A DNA stretch of 40,958 nucleotides, taken from positions 24,569-65,526 of the forward strand of contig DLPB01000024.1 of the NCBI GenBank assembly GCA_002479805.1. Direction: 5' to 3'. The position numbers and the translations under genes are program-made. This stretch comes from Micrococcales bacterium UBA7469. GTDB lineage: Bacteria > Actinomycetota > Actinomycetes > Actinomycetales > Microbacteriaceae. Positions 39,998 through 40,958 of the stretch are shown piece by piece. Below the pieces are notes generated by a model. The model made no database searches. It saw only the letters and a list, made by a program, of their open reading frames with translations, and was not told where the DNA came from. Every line of letters starts with the position of its first letter. Position 1 is the stretch's first letter.

Positions 39998-40891
39998 ATG
40001 CGAATTTTGATGTGCCCTGGGCAAGGTTCTCAGTCGGAAGGGTTTCTGACTAATTGGTTTGAGCTTGTGCCTGGCTTTGAAGAAAAGATAAAAGAACTTG
40101 GTGAGGCCGCGGGCAAGGACTTGGTGGCGCTCGGCACTACCAGCTCCGAGGAAGAGATCAAAGCTACCGAGAATGCCCAGCCGCTGATTGTTGCGGCGTC
40201 TATCGCGGCCGCCAGAACTGCACTCAAGGTCTCCGAATTCGATGGTGTCGTCGGACACTCGGTTGGAGAATTCGCTGCCGCAGCGCTTGCCGGCGTAATT
40301 TCCGACACTGATGCAATGCGCCTAGTTTCGGTTCGAGCCAACGCGATGGCTGATGCGGCCAAGCTCTCTCAAACTTCAATGGCGGCCATATTGGGCGGAG
40401 AAGAGCAAGATGTGTTGACTGCTGTTGAGTCCCTAGGGCTGCACGCTGCCAACTTCAACGGTGCCGGACAAATCGTCGCCGCTGGTGCCAAGCAAGCTAT
40501 CGAGCAGCTGGTTGCCAACCCGCCGGCGAAAGCTCGCGTAATCGAACTCAAGGTAGCGGGTGCTTTTCACACCGACTACATGCAACCTGCAGTGGCGCTG
40601 CTAGCCGATGCTGCCAAAGGCGTAGCCACCGACAACCCAAGCCTTGCACTTTGGTCAAACGTAGACGGAGAGCAAGTGCACTCCGGTGAGGCCTTCCTCG
40701 CCTCGCTGATCTCTCAGGTTTCCAATCCGGTGCGCTGGGATCTTTGCATGGCAAGTATGGACCAACTCGGCGCGACGCTGGTTGAACTTCCGCCAGCCGG
40801 CGCACTAGCTGGTCTCGCAAAACGCGGAATGCCTAATTCGCAGGCAATCGCCCTGAAGACTTTTTCGGACCTTGAGAAAATTGGAGCCTAA
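39998..40891 (+). CDS. fabD: Malonyl-CoA:ACP S-malonyltransferase
   Basis: Loads malonate from CoA onto acyl carrier protein for type II fatty acid synthesis. It has 297 residues. The N-terminal PGQGSQSEGFL is the oxyanion-hole motif, the nucleophile is Ser88 in GHSVGEFAAAALAG, and the catalytic His is in VAGAFHTDYM. NFNGAGQIVAAG is also typical. The predicted mRNA is leaderless. Its stop codon shares one base with the ATG of the next gene (TAATG), consistent with the fabD-fabH-acpP-fabF operon of actinobacteria. Confidence 0.96.
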   Translation: MRILMCPGQGSQSEGFLTNWFELVPGFEEKIKELGEAAGKDLVALGTTSSEEEIKATENAQPLIVAASIAAARTALKVSEFDGVVGHSVGEFAAAALAGVISDTDAMRLVSVRANAMADAAKLSQTSMAAILGGEEQDVLTAVESLGLHAANFNGAGQIVAAGAKQAIEQLVANPPAKARVIELKVAGAFHTDYMQPAVALLADAAKGVATDNPSLALWSNVDGEQVHSGEAFLASLISQVSNPVRWDLCMASMDQLGATLVELPPAGALAGLAKRGMPNSQAIALKTFSDLEKIGA

Positions 40892-40958
40892 TGAAGCAAC
40901 TAAATCAGACCCAGCCAGTTCCATTCACCAAAATCTATGCGCTGGGAGCTTCCAGGGG
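40891..40958 (+). CDS. fabH: Beta-ketoacyl-ACP synthase III, first 22 codons (partial)
   Basis: The frame opens MKQLNQTQPVPFTKIYALGA and runs off the window. The FTKIYALGASRG segment fits the start of FabH, which normally reads RILGIGAYRP or similar at this place. The position straight after fabD with a 1-bp overlap supports the call. Too little sequence for the catalytic residues. Confidence 0.75.
   Translation, partial: MKQLNQTQPVPFTKIYALGASR

Noticed and set aside
1..40958. Mobile elements, prophage, CRISPR arrays, toxin-antitoxin or biosynthetic clusters.
   Set aside because: No transposase, integrase, Cas or repeat arrays are visible; every interval is explained by conserved housekeeping genes.

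Overview
The window is chromosomal housekeeping DNA from a high-G+C Gram-positive bacterium (Actinobacteria). The best guess is a small-genome member of Microbacteriaceae (Luna/Rhodoluna/Aquiluna-like). Supporting signs are actinobacterial-only families (DUF3159, DUF3710, DUF3093, DUF4193, SepH, DUF7455, DUF4191), the dut-DUF3710-DUF3159-acn order, the rpoD-murT-gatD cluster, the glnA1/glnE/glnA2 arrangement, polyphosphate glucokinase, and homodimeric AceE next to a PucR-type regulator and fabD. Base composition looks only moderately G+C-rich by eye; I did not compute it. I see no insertion sequence, prophage, CRISPR array or recent transfer. The DNA is extremely compact: genes overlap by 1-33 bp at starts and stops, and no gene-free stretch reaches 300 bp.

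Layout. 1-2804 (minus): dut, DUF3710, DUF3159 and the N-terminal part of aconitase. 2827-4407: DUF3093 (+), DUF4193 (-), sepH (+). 4387-9945: a phosphatase-superfamily enzyme, topoisomerase IV subunit A (+) and subunit B (-), convergent on each other. 10057-13220: DUF7455 (+), then rpoD-murT-gatD as an overlapping minus-strand operon. 13341-15651: divergent PAC2-family protein and leucyl aminopeptidase. 15704-20863: dihydrolipoamide dehydrogenase, lipoylated E2, lipB, lipA, DUF4191. 20947-26644: glutamine synthetase I, its adenylyltransferase and a second glutamine synthetase. 26680-30912: nadE, panB, a 57-aa SPOR-type protein, map, ppgK. 30913-35995 (minus): RNase P RNA, RNase H/phosphatase fusion, zinc-ribbon coiled-coil protein, Nif3-like protein, an unrecognised membrane protein, tRNA-Val(UAC) and a peroxiredoxin. 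36112-40958 (+): aceE, a FasR-like regulator, fabD and the start of fabH.

Functional links: AceE, E2 and E3 with LipA/LipB make up 2-oxoacid dehydrogenase chemistry and its cofactor supply. AceE sits beside the first fatty-acid synthesis genes under a probable regulator, linking acetyl-CoA production to its use. GlnA1, GlnE and GlnA2 form the nitrogen-assimilation module.

The most interesting observation is the MurT/GatD pair. In other bacteria it amidates the alpha-carboxyl of D-Glu in lipid II. Here the GatD-like protein lacks the expected catalytic Cys and His, and the MurT-like protein lacks the Cys4 zinc ribbon. If the host is a Microbacteriaceae with B-type peptidoglycan, where that same carboxyl carries the cross-bridge, the pair may have been re-purposed, possibly as the ligase that starts the B-type bridge. 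This is a hypothesis. Other signals: a repeated leaderless-promoter signature (TANNNT, 6-7 nt, then ATG/GTG) before about ten genes; a primary sigma factor whose N-terminal tail has no ATG/GTG/TTG start; and stop codons that double as -10 elements.
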